A stretch of DNA of 64,000 nucleotides from Didymodactylos carnosus (GCA_905250885.1 CAJNOQ010000038.1:1-64000), one strand, 5' to 3'. Positions 37,163 through 49,883 are shown, numbered from the stretch's first letter. Made by a program: numbers and translations. Notes: generated by a model not told the origin, from the letters alone.

Positions 37163-37796
37163 ATGACAACAAACGAATACGCTAATAATTCTCAAAATAA
37201 TTTTGAAAATCGAGCAACACCACAATCTCAATCTCGTCGGGGAATATTTGTCTTTCCAAATGGTGATAAATATGATGGAGAATATATTGTCACAGAACAA
37301 GGAAAAATACAACGACAAGGACAAGGTATAATATAGCTTCGAAATTTCTGAAGTCAGGATTTGATCAAAAAGATACTTAACTTTTGAAAGTAGTATTTAA
37401 CTAAGAAAAAAATCACAAACGTAAATGCATAGAGAAGAGTCTTATCAATTTTATTCTGTAACCAATCCGAATAATCATAATTATTTTTTTTTTCTAGGAA
37501 AACATATCGGACAAGATGGTTTAGTATATGATGGACAATGGAGAAATGATTTGATGAACGGTCGAGGACTATTGACACATGATGATGGCTCTCAATATGA
37601 TGGTGAATTTGTTGATAATTATTTTCAAGGACAAGGCACATATTCATGGACGGATGGTGCCAAATATACAGGAAAATTTGTCGGATCAAAAGCAGAAGGC
37701 GAAGCAGAATATCAAGGACCACAATTAGGTTTTGTTCCATTTATTGGTCAAGCAAATGGACAAGAAGCCACACTAAGATATAAAATTACATCTTAG
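37163..37796 (+). CDS. MORN-repeat protein (MORN2-like), 2 exons
   Basis: Exons 37163-37325 and 37498-37796 (phase-1 intron of 172 bp) encode 153 residues. After an Asn/Gln-rich N-terminus of about 30 residues come three to four MORN repeats: FPNGDKYDGEY (about 37-47), VYDGQWRNDLMNGRG, QYDGEFVDNYFQGQGTY and KYTGKFVGSKAEGEAEY. Each has the Y-x-G-x-[FWY] ... G-x-G pattern. The tail is short and non-repeat. MORN arrays serve as membrane- or microtubule-associated scaffolds. Small MORN proteins of this build (MORN2 and relatives) are often found in ciliated cells. No catalytic domain is present. An AATAAA lies 30 bases after the stop. Confidence 0.88.
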
Positions 37797-37825
37797 CATT
37801 GGACTAAATCTACACTATTAAATGA

Positions 37826-37831
37826 AATAAA
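37826..37831 (+). terminator. Polyadenylation signal of the MORN gene
   Basis: AATAAA 30 bases after the stop codon, followed by A/T-rich sequence. Confidence 0.6.
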
Positions 37832-38639
37832 ATGTCGATCTCAAAATAATATACTGTACTAATCTTACTCTATTGTTTCAATTTTGAGACGATTGTCTGA
37901 TTAATATTACATTCTAAAGCTATGCAAAAACCCTGTATTCTAGAGCTTTAGTGCGGACTTGTTATAAAATCTATACCAAATTTAATTAATGAGTAACACT
38001 AAATATTGATTGATTTTTTATAAATGGGTGAATATTATGTATTACGAGTCAGATTGAAAATTTAGTTGTAAAAGTCAACCAAATCTATTTTATTTTTCTA
38101 GATTACAGAATGAGAACTAATAATGAAATAAATCTTCAACACAGAACTATTAATGAGATGTAGTAATTTGATAAATAGAAATCAAATATTCAGCAAACAA
38201 ATTTCATTGAATCAGTTCAAAATCTAGTCGAAATATTTATTGACGAAGGGTATCACGCTCCCTCTTTTTTGACCTTGTTGATCAATATACGGCCCAATGT
38301 CCAGTTCAGCTAGAATGCTTATCATTTGAATATGCAATCGAGAAAAATATCGATGTATTTTTGCCCAGAATCGTCTCACATAATCGTCTATGGGTTTTCG
38401 AGAGACCCAGATTGTTATATCTAGGCTAAAGATCAGATCGAGCCTAAAGTTTCACCGTAGATAATTCAGATACTATTTGAGATTCTACGGTTGTCTTTCT
38501 TCAATGCCTATAAACTGCTCTTATTTGTATTTCGATTTCGATATTTTGTCGGATGATCCATTGACTGTTCCTGTTTCGTCATAAAAATTTGGTTCTTGCC
38601 TAAATCGATGGAGAAATGTGTAGAAAATATTTATTACAG

Positions 38640-39050
38640 GAAAGAAAGAGAAGAACATAAAAAACATAAAAGTCTCATTAAAACTGCTGAAAAATGATGT
38701 TCTGGAATAGGTATGGGCGAGTCCGAGTCCTTAACATTAAGAACCGAGTCCGAGTCTCGAGTCCATTTCAAGTCCGGCAAGTCTTTTAGATTGATTCTTT
38801 TTTGATGAGTGTGGTTTATTTCTCTTTTTTAATTTACTGAGTCCTGGATAGATATTTGATTTTTTAATAAGTCAATTCAATAGTCAATTTCTCTTGGTTT
38901 GATTGTTTAAAGCACTTCGATTCCTACACGATGAAGCTGTCGGAAAAAACTCCTGATCCGGAGTACATAACTTGACTTTTTATAGTTAGGTTTCTAGAAC
39001 ATCATTTTTCAACAATTTTAATGAGCCTTTCATGTTTATCTCTCCTGATA
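38640..39050. mobile_element. Inverted-repeat element (MITE candidate)
   Basis: AGTCTCATTAAAACTGCTGA and AAAATGATGTTCTGGA at about 38671-38706 return inverted at 38993-39035, with outer GAA.AT.AA..CAT sequence also pairing. Arms about 60 bp, interior about 290 bp. Ends not precise. Confidence 0.5.
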
Positions 39051-40603
39051 GAAAAGTCTGTTAGTTACCCAAATCACTTTCGAAAACTATACTTTTTGTT
39101 CTCGGGTTGGAAAAAAAATCAAAGGGAAAGGGTTTTTCTATAATTTTTTTCTTTATATTTTGAATAGATATTGTTTTTTCTGTTATTCTAGTTGTATGAT
39201 TTGAGAAAAACGAGCCCAATTCAACATACGATATATTTAACTGACTACAAAGAGAAAATATTACTTTTGCTTCAACATATAAATTTAAATATGATATCAC
39301 TGTTTACCATACAGAAAAAAACGATATATTTCTAACAGATTTATATTACTGAATAGAATTTATATCATGTCTGAATAATTCTTCAGTATAACCATTCGTC
39401 CATCATATACGGATCGTATTTTATTTGAAGAACAACAGTTTAAGTCAGTTTAAGCTTTAAATTATCGGTAGTTATCGAATGTTTGGAACAGAGATCACCT
39501 CGATTGGATTTCACTTTACACATAAGTACAGTACATTTTGATTCACTCTACTGTATACACTTGAGTGTTCTATTTTATTATTTTGTGTGTCTGTTAGGCT
39601 GTACACCAAATATATCGATTACTAAATGTATTTATATTTTTAACATATTTATACTATTCAAACATTTTGTTTATATAATAAGACAAAAACAATTTTAGAT
39701 TGGAACGCAAGTACGCTTCTCGAATACTGTCAAAGGCGCAATACGACAGCTATATAAATACAGCTCGACCGATTATCAGTGGAGAGTCAAGCCAATCACG
39801 AAAAATCAATGAAAAAAACCAGTTTATTCAATCAGAACTGAATCAGCTGATATGCTTCATTATTAGACGCATGTATTTTTTCAAATAAATTCTGTGCTGA
39901 AAAATCCAATTTCAGAAGCGAAAATTCGAAATAACAGCTAACAAAACGACGAAAACACGCTAACCTTCTCCATATAACCTACGGTAATATCTGAATGAAT
40001 TTAAAGCTCATGACTCTGCTATGTTTCGTTACATATAGCTCGTAGATTTCATGGCGATACCCAAATTCTCTGATTTTACATCCTATTTCATCAATATTCT
40101 GCCACATAACGATCGAAACACATAGAACATAAAACATCATCGCACAAAGAAACCCGATTTCAAATCAATTTCCTTTCACCTAACTTGTTAAGCGCTGAAT
40201 AAATTTTCACTTAGGAGTATTGTAGAAAAAATTTGTTTCTGAGGCAGAAATTGTTTTCTGAAATGAAAATGAGAAAATTCCGTCAAAAATGCTGTTAAAA
40301 ATTGATTAATCTTCACGATCTCAACGACTCAGCCCCCTGAAAGCTCATGTGACACATTAACAATAATGACGTCTAGCAGCTCTCCTGTATCCCGAATATT
40401 TAGACTGATTTTGATATATTCCTTATAAAAAATCAGAAAATAATAGAAAAACTGCAAAAAAAGGAGGTTCTGTACTAGAACATCTACTGCACTCATTTAA
40501 GTCAGTCCCAGTGTCTCATGTACCTACCGTCGTTTCTGAGAAAAATAAGCCAACAGGTTTAATGGAGAAAGAGAATAATAAAATACTAATAAACTTGATG
40601 AGT

Positions 40604-40616
40604 GTTGCTTAGCAAC
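40604..40616. promoter_or_regulatory. RFX X-box-like palindrome
   Basis: GTTGCTTAGCAAC is a perfect inverted repeat around a central T and fits the RFX-factor X-box pattern found near ciliary genes. It is 1.3 kb upstream of the calmodulin-like gene and 2.8 kb beyond the MORN gene. Function is inferred from the motif only. Confidence 0.3.
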
Positions 40617-41929
40617 CGGTTGTTTTTTACTGGCCGGTTATATAAGTCTTAAGAGTTCCTCTTGCGCCTTAATTAAAAATGAATTTAGGTAGAGTAGCCA
40701 CGACTCAGTCATGTCTTTTGACATCACTACTGATTGCTAGGATTAATTTAATGTTAATATTTTAATTATTGTTGGACAAGTGAACTTATCACCATTTCGA
40801 GATTATAGATTTATTTATTAATGTCGATTTGTTACATTCAAATATATTTGTGTACAACTGACATTTGAATACGAAGAATTGAGCAAGTTTTCAATAATGA
40901 TATGTAAATATTATCCGTAATTATTGATCATTATCGTTTTTTAAGTTTGTTGTTCGAACGCACTTGTATCGCTAATTTATTCACTCATTATCAAAACATA
41001 CCATAAAACATTATTACTTTCTTATAGTTGGTTATGGTCAAACATCTTGATTAAAATAAGAAAATACTTAATTAATAATGATGCTATTTTTAGATACATG
41101 TATCTGATATAGAATGTTCAAAATGATGTGTTAATGATCGATGTGAATTTCAGTTTCAAGTACATACAGTTAAACGTCTGTTTTGACCATAAAGCACTGC
41201 CTATTTTATCCTGATAAGTGAATTAGAATGAGAACAGCTTGTTAACGGTCAACGTCTTTTATTCGTTACTTCACATCATAAACTTTAGTCCTGCAGATGG
41301 CATCACATTACGTTAGTCACTTTAAAGAAGTAAAAGAACACAATCAGAATACTTTAGTCTTTTTTACATCATACAGGTATCAACGGTCAAAGAGATATAT
41401 TGTCATTATTAAATAATTTATGTCGCTACTGCCAGAGACGCCATTATTCAGTTCGTTGTTATAGTTTTATTCTTCTAATTGGTGGAAATTCTGAGTGCTG
41501 CAAATGAAACTAGGGAAAGAATTCGCTAAGTTTGTGTGCTTGGTTATGATTATGTGTAAATGAAATAAATAAATATATGGATTTTTGTGAAGTATGGACT
41601 GTCTTATTTGATAGATTTGTTTTTTTCTTCTTGTTTCTGAAGTTTATGTCACAACTCATATTCACATAATAAGAAAAGTAATATTCAAAATCATCTGTTC
41701 AGTTTGATTCTCTTTCAATATGATTTATGTTTCATCTTTAAAATTCTTCACACACGAATCGGGTTTGCGAGAAATCAAACTGTGATGAGATGCCCATATG
41801 AATGTGGATTTTGAAATGCTTCAGACGAAGAAAAAAAAGTTAAATGCTTACTGTTAAAAATGTTTGTTGTTGAAATAAACTATGGTTCATTTTTATTCTT
41901 CAGATAACACAAAATCTTGTAAAAATTAT

Positions 41930-41944
41930 AGTATTCTACATCAG
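41930..41944 (+). promoter_or_regulatory. Acceptor-like site before the calmodulin-like start
   Basis: TATTCTACATCAG ends two bases before ATG 41947. The pyrimidine tract is weak. Candidate trans-splice acceptor. Confidence 0.3.
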
Positions 41945-41946
41945 TT

Positions 41947-42405
41947 ATGTCAAAGAATTTTAGCGAAGAAGAACTTGATAATTTTCGTCAATGTTTTCAG
42001 TTATTTGCTCCACAAGGTTATGTTGATACATCCGACAAGCTGTGTTTTATCATGCGATCATTAAAAATGGCACCTACGCTCGTGGAATTAAAGCGATATT
42101 TCAACAAATATAAAAAAGATTCAAATATTGTCGAATTTGATGATTTTTTAAAAATCGTACTTGAACATCGTTCAGTCGAGAAATCAGCACAAGAAATATT
42201 ACAAGCATTTCAAGGTTATGATCAACAACGATACGGTTATATCGATTCAAAAGAATTAAGACGGATATTAACACAAACCGGAGAAAAATTAGCGGATAGA
42301 GATGTTGACCTTATGCTACGTGAACTCAATGTGGGTAACGACGGCCGAGTATTTTACGAGAATCTTGTTCAAATGTTAATGAATCCGTTGCCAACTCGAC
42401 GATAA
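41947..42405 (+). CDS. Calmodulin-like EF-hand protein (CALML4-like), single exon
   Basis: Intronless frame of 152 residues with the four-EF-hand layout of calmodulin and best overall resemblance to CALML4. It starts MSKNFSEEELDNFRQCFQLF, has MRSLKMAPTLVELKRYF in place of calmodulin's R-x-L-G helix, and LRRILTQTGEKLADRDVDLM in the third-to-fourth hand. Calcium loops 1, 2 and 4 lack most acidic ligands (FAPQGYVD; NVGNDGRVFYEN ends in Asn rather than Glu). Only loop 3 (DQQRYGYIDSKE) keeps a partial set. It is therefore more likely a light-chain-like adaptor of a myosin or cytoskeletal partner than a calcium buffer. CALML4 is known as a myosin light chain in microvillar adhesion complexes. The next gene, CCT3, starts 424 bases downstream on the same strand. 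Confidence 0.85.
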   Translation: MSKNFSEEELDNFRQCFQLFAPQGYVDTSDKLCFIMRSLKMAPTLVELKRYFNKYKKDSNIVEFDDFLKIVLEHRSVEKSAQEILQAFQGYDQQRYGYIDSKELRRILTQTGEKLADRDVDLMLRELNVGNDGRVFYENLVQMLMNPLPTRR

Positions 42406-42828
42406 GTTTATTTTAATGATGAAAATACTGATACACATTCCATTTTTTTTCTATGCAATATTTTAATATTTTGTTTCTTTTTCAATATTTATGTGAAAAT
42501 TTCTCATAATGTAACAGATAAATTGAGTGATTTGCTTATTGTTTATGCTTGGGTTAATTAGTACTTCTCTTTTTTATCCGGACAGTGTATGAGAAGTAAT
42601 CGAACTTTTTCATAAAATAGGATATAATTTGAATTATGTCAATCTACTGTAATGCTGCTGCATTTTGCAGTAAATAAGGAGATATCTCATTTGTCTACAG
42701 GATATGTCTGTGTGAATATTTGCCTGTTGCTGCCTTTCGTTGTTGTGTGTATAAAAATATAGATGATTTATCTTTTTTTTGTAGATTTTACAGATCTTTA
42801 TTAGAACAAACAGCAAAGCATTTTAAAC
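42406..42828 (+). other. Short gap between the CALML4-like gene and CCT3
   Basis: 424 bases, T-rich, with no canonical AATAAA and no gene. It contains an acceptor-like tract ending at 42784. Confidence 0.6.
42770..42784 (+). promoter_or_regulatory. Acceptor-like tract upstream of CCT3
   Basis: ATCTTTTTTTTGTAG, a strong polypyrimidine-AG, lies 45 bases before the CCT3 ATG. Candidate trans-splice or 5'-UTR acceptor. Confidence 0.45.
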
Positions 42829-45800
42829 ATGGTTGGACCCGGAGGAATGAATGTCATGGTTTTAAGTATGTGTACTTTGCTATCTATGAGATTCTATTCG
42901 CTGATGAATACCGTTCGTTATTTGTTCAGATTCCAATACAAAACGTGATCAGGGAAAAAAAGCTCAGTTTAGCAATATTTTTGCAGCAAAGGTAGAATCG
43001 TGAATTTTTTGTCAACTATTCCTGATTGTGTTTATTTATTTTTTTCTCTATTAGACGATTGGTGATACAATTAGAACATGCTTGGGACCAAGGGCAATGT
43101 TAAAGGTAAATATATTCGAATGTAATTTGGAAATAGTTAGAAAAAGAACAAACGTGAGATTTGTCAACTCAAACAAGAAATGTTGCTCAATAAGTAGTTA
43201 TTTATGCGACAGCAAGATTGAAAAGAAGTAATGTTTGAATATGCAATGGCTAGAACTGTTGCTGAAGATTACCTATAATCAACTCAGTTTCTTTTCTTTT
43301 TAATGTACTTGTAATGAGTATACCGTTTGTTTGTGTTAAAAAACATCAATAATTTTGTATATATTTTTGTTTTAGATGGTACTTGATCCTATGGGTGGAA
43401 TAGTTTTGACAAACGACGGCAACGCCATCCTACGTGAAGTAGGTTAAATGTTACTAAAGTGAATCTGACCACGTCATGTACTCGTTATACACCTGTTTAG
43501 ATCCAAGTTCAACATCCAGCTGGTAAATCAATGATTGAAATAAGTCGTACACAAGATGAAGAAGTTGGTGATGGAACAACAAGTGTTATCATTTTAGGTA
43601 AGCATGCTTAGATTTCTTGTCATGAATACTCAAACACGTTGTAAAATCTACCGTGTGCGCTATTAGAACTTTTTTTGTTTAAGAAACTTAGTTTCAAAAC
43701 ATTCCTTGAGACTTCAATTACACCTTTTTTCAAGCAAATTGCAATTAATTTGTAAAATGAAGTTTTAAATTAGTTGTCTTCCACTGAAATACAATCTATA
43801 CTCTTAGAGCAAATAGGTCGTAATACTAAAGTATAAGTTCGCGCATAGTACAGACATAATTTGGTAGGAGCAGAAGAACACTTTCTTCGACCAAAGAAGT
43901 CTGAGTACAAGGCTTTTGACACTATAATCCAACGTGGAATAGTTGTCGGAAATATACAAAAACATTATCGGTAAAACTACAGCAAATACATATTATCGAT
44001 ATCTCGGTAAAGGATGCTTTACCGTTACTGAAGGTAAACTTTCGGCTATCACTCAATCTTAGTGTGAAATATCAGAGAACTATTCATCGAAAAACGAACA
44101 GATGTCGTGTATAAAGGCATAAGTAATCATCGTATTAGCTAAACTTTCTCTCTCGTTTATTTTAGCTGGAGAATTATTGGCGCAAACGCAGACATTTTTA
44201 GAACAGGGTCTTCATGCAACAGTCGTTATACGTGCCTATCGCAAAGCACTTGAAGATTGTATTGAATATATGAAAATAAAAGCAAGGTAACATTTTTTAC
44301 TTTTTCACTATTCTCAATTTTTCTATTTCGTTTACTTTCGTTTTTTAGTACCCCAATTGATATTAATAATCGTAATGAAATGTTACATGTTATTAAAAGT
44401 TGTATTGGTACTAAATATATTTCAAGATGGTATGTTTCAATTTAATTGTTTTTATGTTTTTATTTATTTAAAATTCCTTTTGTTTTGTAGGAGTGATTTA
44501 GCCTGTCAAATAGCTCTTGATGCTGTTCAAACAGTTATGATTGACGATAATGGAAGAAAAGAAATTGATATTAAACGTTACGCTAGATTTGAAAAAGTAA
44601 GTGAAATGAAATTTTTTTTAATCAATGTAGAACTGTCGTGAGCACAACTAGGTAGAAAAGCATAGGCACACATGAAGAAGATATTTGTTAAGTAATTCAT
44701 TATAAAATTCTGGTATCGCCCATTATTGTTCATATGTGGTTAAAAAGTGAAAGATATAGATTCAACAAACAGTAGTTTAATCTAGAAAACGGATGATTGT
44801 TAAAGTTTGAATATTGTTTACATTGTACAACTCTTTTGTTTAGATCCCAGGTGGTGCTATAGAAGATTCATATTTATTAAAAGGATCTATGTTGAACAAA
44901 GACGTTGTACATCCCAAAATGAAACGGTATGTGATGCACATTTGCGCGTTAAGCTAATAAACAGTATGTTGATAATACGTGTTCTGTGAAAAAGCTGAAG
45001 AAACAATTGCAAATTAGAACAGTTAGCAGTGTGAGGGTGGGTGCGACTGGAATAAAGAAGTAGCGAATTTAGTTATATCATCTGTTAGAATATAATAGAA
45101 AAATATCTAAGTTTTTTTATATATAAATATCTAACAATGTCTACTTCCATCGAAACTTTGGAGTATGTAAGTCGTTTATTTCTTGTTTTGTTAATTTTAG
45201 TCGTGTTGAGAATCCTCGGATCGTTTTATTAGATTGTTCATTGGAATATAAAAAAGGCGAAAGTCAAACATCACTGGAATTTAATGCTGAGCCAGACTTC
45301 ACGTGAGTTCACAACAGAAATTATTATTCTGTGATCTACTGAGTTTCTTTCTTCATTCTATATAGTCGAATGTTGCAATTAGAAGAAGAATATATTCATG
45401 CCATGTGTCAAGAAGTAATTGCACTTAAACCAGACGTTATTGTCACGGAAAAAGGCATTTCGGGTAAAGACTATTCTTTGTTCTCTGTAGCAATTTGTTT
45501 CAAATTTAATATTTTGTAGATGTTGCTGCTCATTATTTGGCAGCGGCTGGCATATCCGCCCTTCGACGAGCAAAAAAATCAGATAATAATCGAATTGCAA
45601 GGTTAGTAAACGCTCAGCCTATTATATTGTGCTTAATTTTGAAACATTAAGATAAAGATCAATAGGCTAGTTCTTACAGTCAATACAGAGCCAACAATTA
45701 ATCTTACGGTCGAAGTAGGGATTTTAATAATATTTTTAATTTTTGTTCTTTTTCCTAGAGCGTGCGGTGCTCAAATCGTGAATGACACAGCTGATTTAAA

Positions 45801-47710
45801 AGAGGAAGATGTTGGTACAGGTTGTGGATTATTTGAAATAAGAAAAATTGGTGATGAGTAAGTGTCAATCTTTATTACTTTCATGTTTGACTATTAGATA
45901 GCAAATTACTTTTTTGTGTTTTTTTAGATATTACGCATTTTTTGAACAATGCAAAAATCCAAAAGCGTGTACGATTATTTTACGTGGTTCAAGTAAAGAT
46001 GTATTAAATGAAATTGAAAGAAATTTTCATGATGCAATGAATGTGGCCAGAAATGTTATGTTAGAACCACGCTTAACACCTGGTGGTGGTGCAGCTGAAA
46101 TGGCTCTTTCAAGGTAAGAGTAAGGTGGAACACAAAAGTTCAAGATACTTGTATTTTTGCTTTTTAGACTCAACACTAGAACAAATTTTAAAAAAGATTT
46201 GAGTAGCTGAAAGTGTTTCCTTTTAGAAGTGATATGTGAATTTTCATCATTATTGATGAAAATAGAGCCTATGATCTCAAGATCCACATCTGTGGATTTG
46301 ATTAGAAACTTTTTTCAAATAACTCACTCTTATAAAGCAAACATTTTTGAACAAAATGAGATATCTCCTAGATTCGTCACAATCTTCTTCCTTCAGCGAA
46401 CTGCATTCAACCTACAAAAGGTCTGAGAGGCATTTTTCTGTTGTTTTTTCTGAAAAGAACGAGAAACGGTTTCTGTTCTGAAAATGGTTCAGTATGATTT
46501 TGAGCGTATATCATCTAGAACTACCATATCACTTCACAACCTGTTTAAGTTTTCAAAACTTCTTGAAAACGCCAGAGAGAAATCTCTTTCAATTTTTCAT
46601 TACTGTTCTGAACAACGACATCCATCCTCTATCCCAAGCTTCTTCCATAACTCGCAACTTCTTAACAAGAACTTACATACAGGAAGATCGTAGATTGAAT
46701 GCAGTTCGTTGAAGGAAGATTTTGACGAATCTAGGAGATGTTTCATTTTGTTCAAAAATGTTTGCTCTATAAGAGTGAGTTATTAAATCCTTTCAGCTAC
46801 TTAAACCTTTTTTAAAATTTGTTCTAGTGTTGAGTCAAAAATACAAGTACCCTGAACTTTTGTGTTTCACTTTATCCATCCATCATTACTATAGTTAAGA
46901 AGTAATTACTAAATAGTGTTGAGTTTCGAGCTCTTTACAAAGGTTAACTAATTATACAGTCGAATTGCGTGAACGTATAGAGAGTACTATTAACCACGAC
47001 CAATATTCAGAAGATCTAGACAAGATTTTGTTGAAAATTTCAAGTATCTCTTTTATCTAGCAATCGTTAGTCAAAAATGGTTGTGTGCATTCCTCTCTGA
47101 AGTAGATAGCTTTCTGAATGATCAATATGATAATTATCTTAATTAGATTGTAATAGGTTTTAAAGAATTCAATCTGTATTGTTTTTTTTGTCTTTTTTTA
47201 ATTAGATCATTGGAAGAACGTTCCAATACCGATAAATCCGATTTTTTCAAAGGTGTTGAAAAATATCCGTATAAATCTGTTCAACGAGCGTTGGAAATAA
47301 TACCAAGAACACTCATTCAAAATTGTGGTGGTAATGTTATTAAACAATTGACAGCTTTAAAAGCAAAACACGCACAATCAGAAGAAAATTTTTCATGGGG
47401 AATCGATGGTGAAACGGGACAATTGGCGGATATGAAAACATTAGGAATATGGGAACCAATTGCAGTTAAAATGCAAACAATTAAAACGGCTATTGAAGTA
47501 AGTCGAATGCATTCAGAGTACAATTATCTCTTTGGAATAGCTACTTTATTTTTGTTTTATATTTTATTTTAGACAGCTATCTTATTATTACGAATTGATG
47601 ATATTGTATCTGGTACGAAAAAAGCAAGCACATTAACAGAAAGGGATACATCTGATAAAAAGAAAAAAGATGATGAAGAAAAACCTACCGAAGAATCGCA
47701 CAAAGATTAA
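42829..47710 (+). CDS. CCT3: T-complex protein 1 subunit gamma (16 exons)
   Basis: Exons: 42829-42865, 42930-42991, 43055-43105, 43376-43438, 43501-43597, 44166-44286, 44349-44429, 44491-44596, 44844-44926, 45201-45302, 45366-45463, 45520-45601, 45759-45857, 45928-46113, 47206-47497 and 47573-47710. They give 565 residues (human CCT3 545), all in frame. It is one of eight paralogous subunits of the cytosolic TRiC/CCT chaperonin that folds actin, tubulin and other clients using ATP. Visible signatures are NTKR near the N-terminus, TCLGPRAMLK, VLDPMGGIVLTNDGNAIL (51-69), DEEVGDGTTS (90-99), RKEIDIKRYARFEK, LEYKKGESQT, VITEKGIS, TPGGGAAEM, PRTLIQNCGG, GIWEP and LLLRIDDIVSG. The Asp residues of NDG and GDGTTS are the group II chaperonin ATP-site residues. 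The Lys/Asp/Glu-rich tail is longer than in human. Intron 14 (1.1 kb) is swollen by a foldback element. Confidence 0.96.
46124..46872. mobile_element. Foldback element in CCT3 intron 14
   Basis: GAACACAAAAGTTC ... ACTTGTATTTTTG ... CTCAACACTAGAACAAATTTT at the left end (46124-46190) recur inverted at 46800-46872. A second paired block (AACTCACTCTTATA.AGCAAAC ... GAACTGCATTCAA) follows at 46320-46410 and 46690-46790. The left arm has about 100 extra bases. It begins only ten bases after the 5' splice site at 46114. Non-autonomous; no coding sequence. Confidence 0.8.
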
Positions 47711-48339
47711 ACAATTATCAGTGAAAAAGTGAGAATGATGACGAGAACGTTTAAAAATTAGGCAAATTTTCGTTATACTTTTTCTACTATAATACAACAA
47801 AATGAAAACATTATTATTGTTTGTTTATTGTTGTTATTGTTGCGTGTTTTTTTATACTACTGACAAATACTTCTTCGCAGTTTTTTATTCATATTAAAAA
47901 GAATGTTTAATCAAATGAAAATCGGTTGCCGTTTGAAAGATTGTATTAGTAAGACGCTGAAGAATAATTGCGGTCTACGATTTGACCACACCTCGATTTA
48001 TTTAAAGTAGAAAAAAAATAATCTTTATTCATCTATGTCTGGTTCGTATATGTTCCCATAGATGTAATTGTTTTCAAATACCACGATATCTTTTAGAAGA
48101 ATTAAAGTTGTAACAATAGGATTAGATTTATAGGACGCATATCTAATTCTTACTGCAAGATTAATATCACCGTTCTCTGGATCTACCTCATGTTTCAGAG
48201 TTCATCTAGCAAAAAAACATTATATTATCTTCGTCATTTCTTGACCAAATTGAACTTTTGTTTTTCTATTTGAAAGAAAAATGTTCCATAGTTTATTTTA
48301 TAAAAAAATGTTTTACATATCCTATTTAAAACTCTCACT

Positions 48340-48738
48340 ATTTACATCAATACAAAATTTTAATCTTTTACAATGCCATTGAAAACAGTATCTAATGTGT
48401 CTTTTATTTTTATTACTTTGATTTCATTCTCAATTCTGTTCTTCAAATTATCAATATCTTTGACTTTCGTTTTGTTGACACCCATAAAAAGCGATCAAGT
48501 GATGTTAAATCTAGTGTTGAAGAACTTTGATTAACTCTAATCATCCATCATCCATCAAATTTTTCATTTAACTATATGCGAACTTCATCATGTTGAAAAA
48601 TCATCTTTCTATGAAGTTTTATTGAGTTGAGAACAGAATTTGGAACAAAATCAAAGTAATAAAACAAAAGAGACAACAGATAATGTTTTTAATGGCATCA
48701 ACGTAAAAGAGGAAAATTTTGTATTCATATAAATGAGG
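48340..48738. mobile_element. Inverted-repeat MITE, about 400 bp
   Basis: ATACAAAATTTT.CTCTTTTAC ... TTTATTACTTTGATTT ... AATTCTGTTCT at 48345-48445 return inverted at 48620-48735. Arms about 110 bp with scattered mismatches. Confidence 0.7.
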
Positions 48739-49883
48739 AAGATAATTTACCATTTCTGGGATAGAAGGAAAAGACAAAGAACAATTCTAATGAGTTATTA
48801 TTAGCAATTGCATCAATTATGAACAAGCATAAGACTCAACTATTTTTGAATAATTTAGCATTTTTTTATTAAGAAAATTAAACGCTGTTGTTTGTCTTTT
48901 GCAATATTTTAAAGTGGTACAGAATCTACGAAGAAAACATTAAAGAAATTTGTGAATAAAACTTGATTTTTTGACAAGACAATTGTATACCGAAATGCTC
49001 TATATCGTTAATGTTTTAAATATACAAGATACTATGTTGTTACAATTCTCTCAGCAAGTGATGCAAATTACCCAATTGTCAAAATATCCTACAAACTTGT
49101 ACGGTTATTAAAAATATTCCCTCGAACATTTTGACAGCTCAAAGCAATCGTTTTATTTCGTTTAATGTGTGTAGTATCTGGACGAAAAAAATATAATTTC
49201 ACCTACTTTTTAATATTAATATCAACATACATAAAGCAAAAATATACTTCTATAGGTAAAAGTAAATAATTTATATTTCCATATGCAGAAACTTTATACA
49301 GACTCTTAAAACTTTTTGACTTTTCGAATTTTATTATCATTATCACAAACGATTAGTTCGACTTCGTACGATTTCATTTCGCAGGTATAGATAAATGATG
49401 TATACATTATATTGCAAAGTTTAATTTGTTCTTCTCATGTACTTATTCATATTTTTTTACGTACTGTTGTGTGCTCGAGTTTCAGTGGGAAATGGATCCG
49501 CGCAGGATTATAGAATATATGAATAGTTTATTCCGTTGTCCATATGTATATGAAAATATGACCATTATTTTCCAGAGAAAAGGAATTTAGGAAACCTAAA
49601 TATTTAGAATCAGGCTGCTCGCTTACGTTGTAAGGCACAACGAGTTCACCAATGTACATGCGATTTTTTTATTAGGAGGTCTTCGTTTAGATTTTCACAA
49701 TAACCAAAACTATTGTTCAACCATATGCCGTGTTTTTTTTTTGTTCTGTTTCACTTCTTATCTGTTTCTTCTCCAATACATATACAGAAGTAGATATAAG
49801 CAGGAAAGGAGAAAAAAGGTTTCAGTTTTTCACTCAAATGTCTATATAAAGAAGATTGAACGCATTACGAAATTACTGTTAAG

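Larger units (their letters stand above)
37797..41946. other. Intergenic region, repeats only
   Basis: No gene is evident. It contains an inverted-repeat pair at 38640-39050, a GAGTCCGAGTC motif cluster at 38706-38770, a 13-bp X-box-like palindrome at 40604-40616 and a piece of the dispersed repeat at 41246-41275. A frame at 39700-39888, preceded by an acceptor-like TTTTAG, has no recognisable family and is not called. Confidence 0.55.

Noticed and set aside
37354-37740. 128-codon minus-strand frame
   Set aside because: Antisense of the MORN repeats; His/Leu-rich composition comes from the repeat codons.
39700-39888. 62-codon frame preceded by TTTTAG
   Set aside because: No family resemblance, no downstream donor leading to another exon, and length expected by chance.
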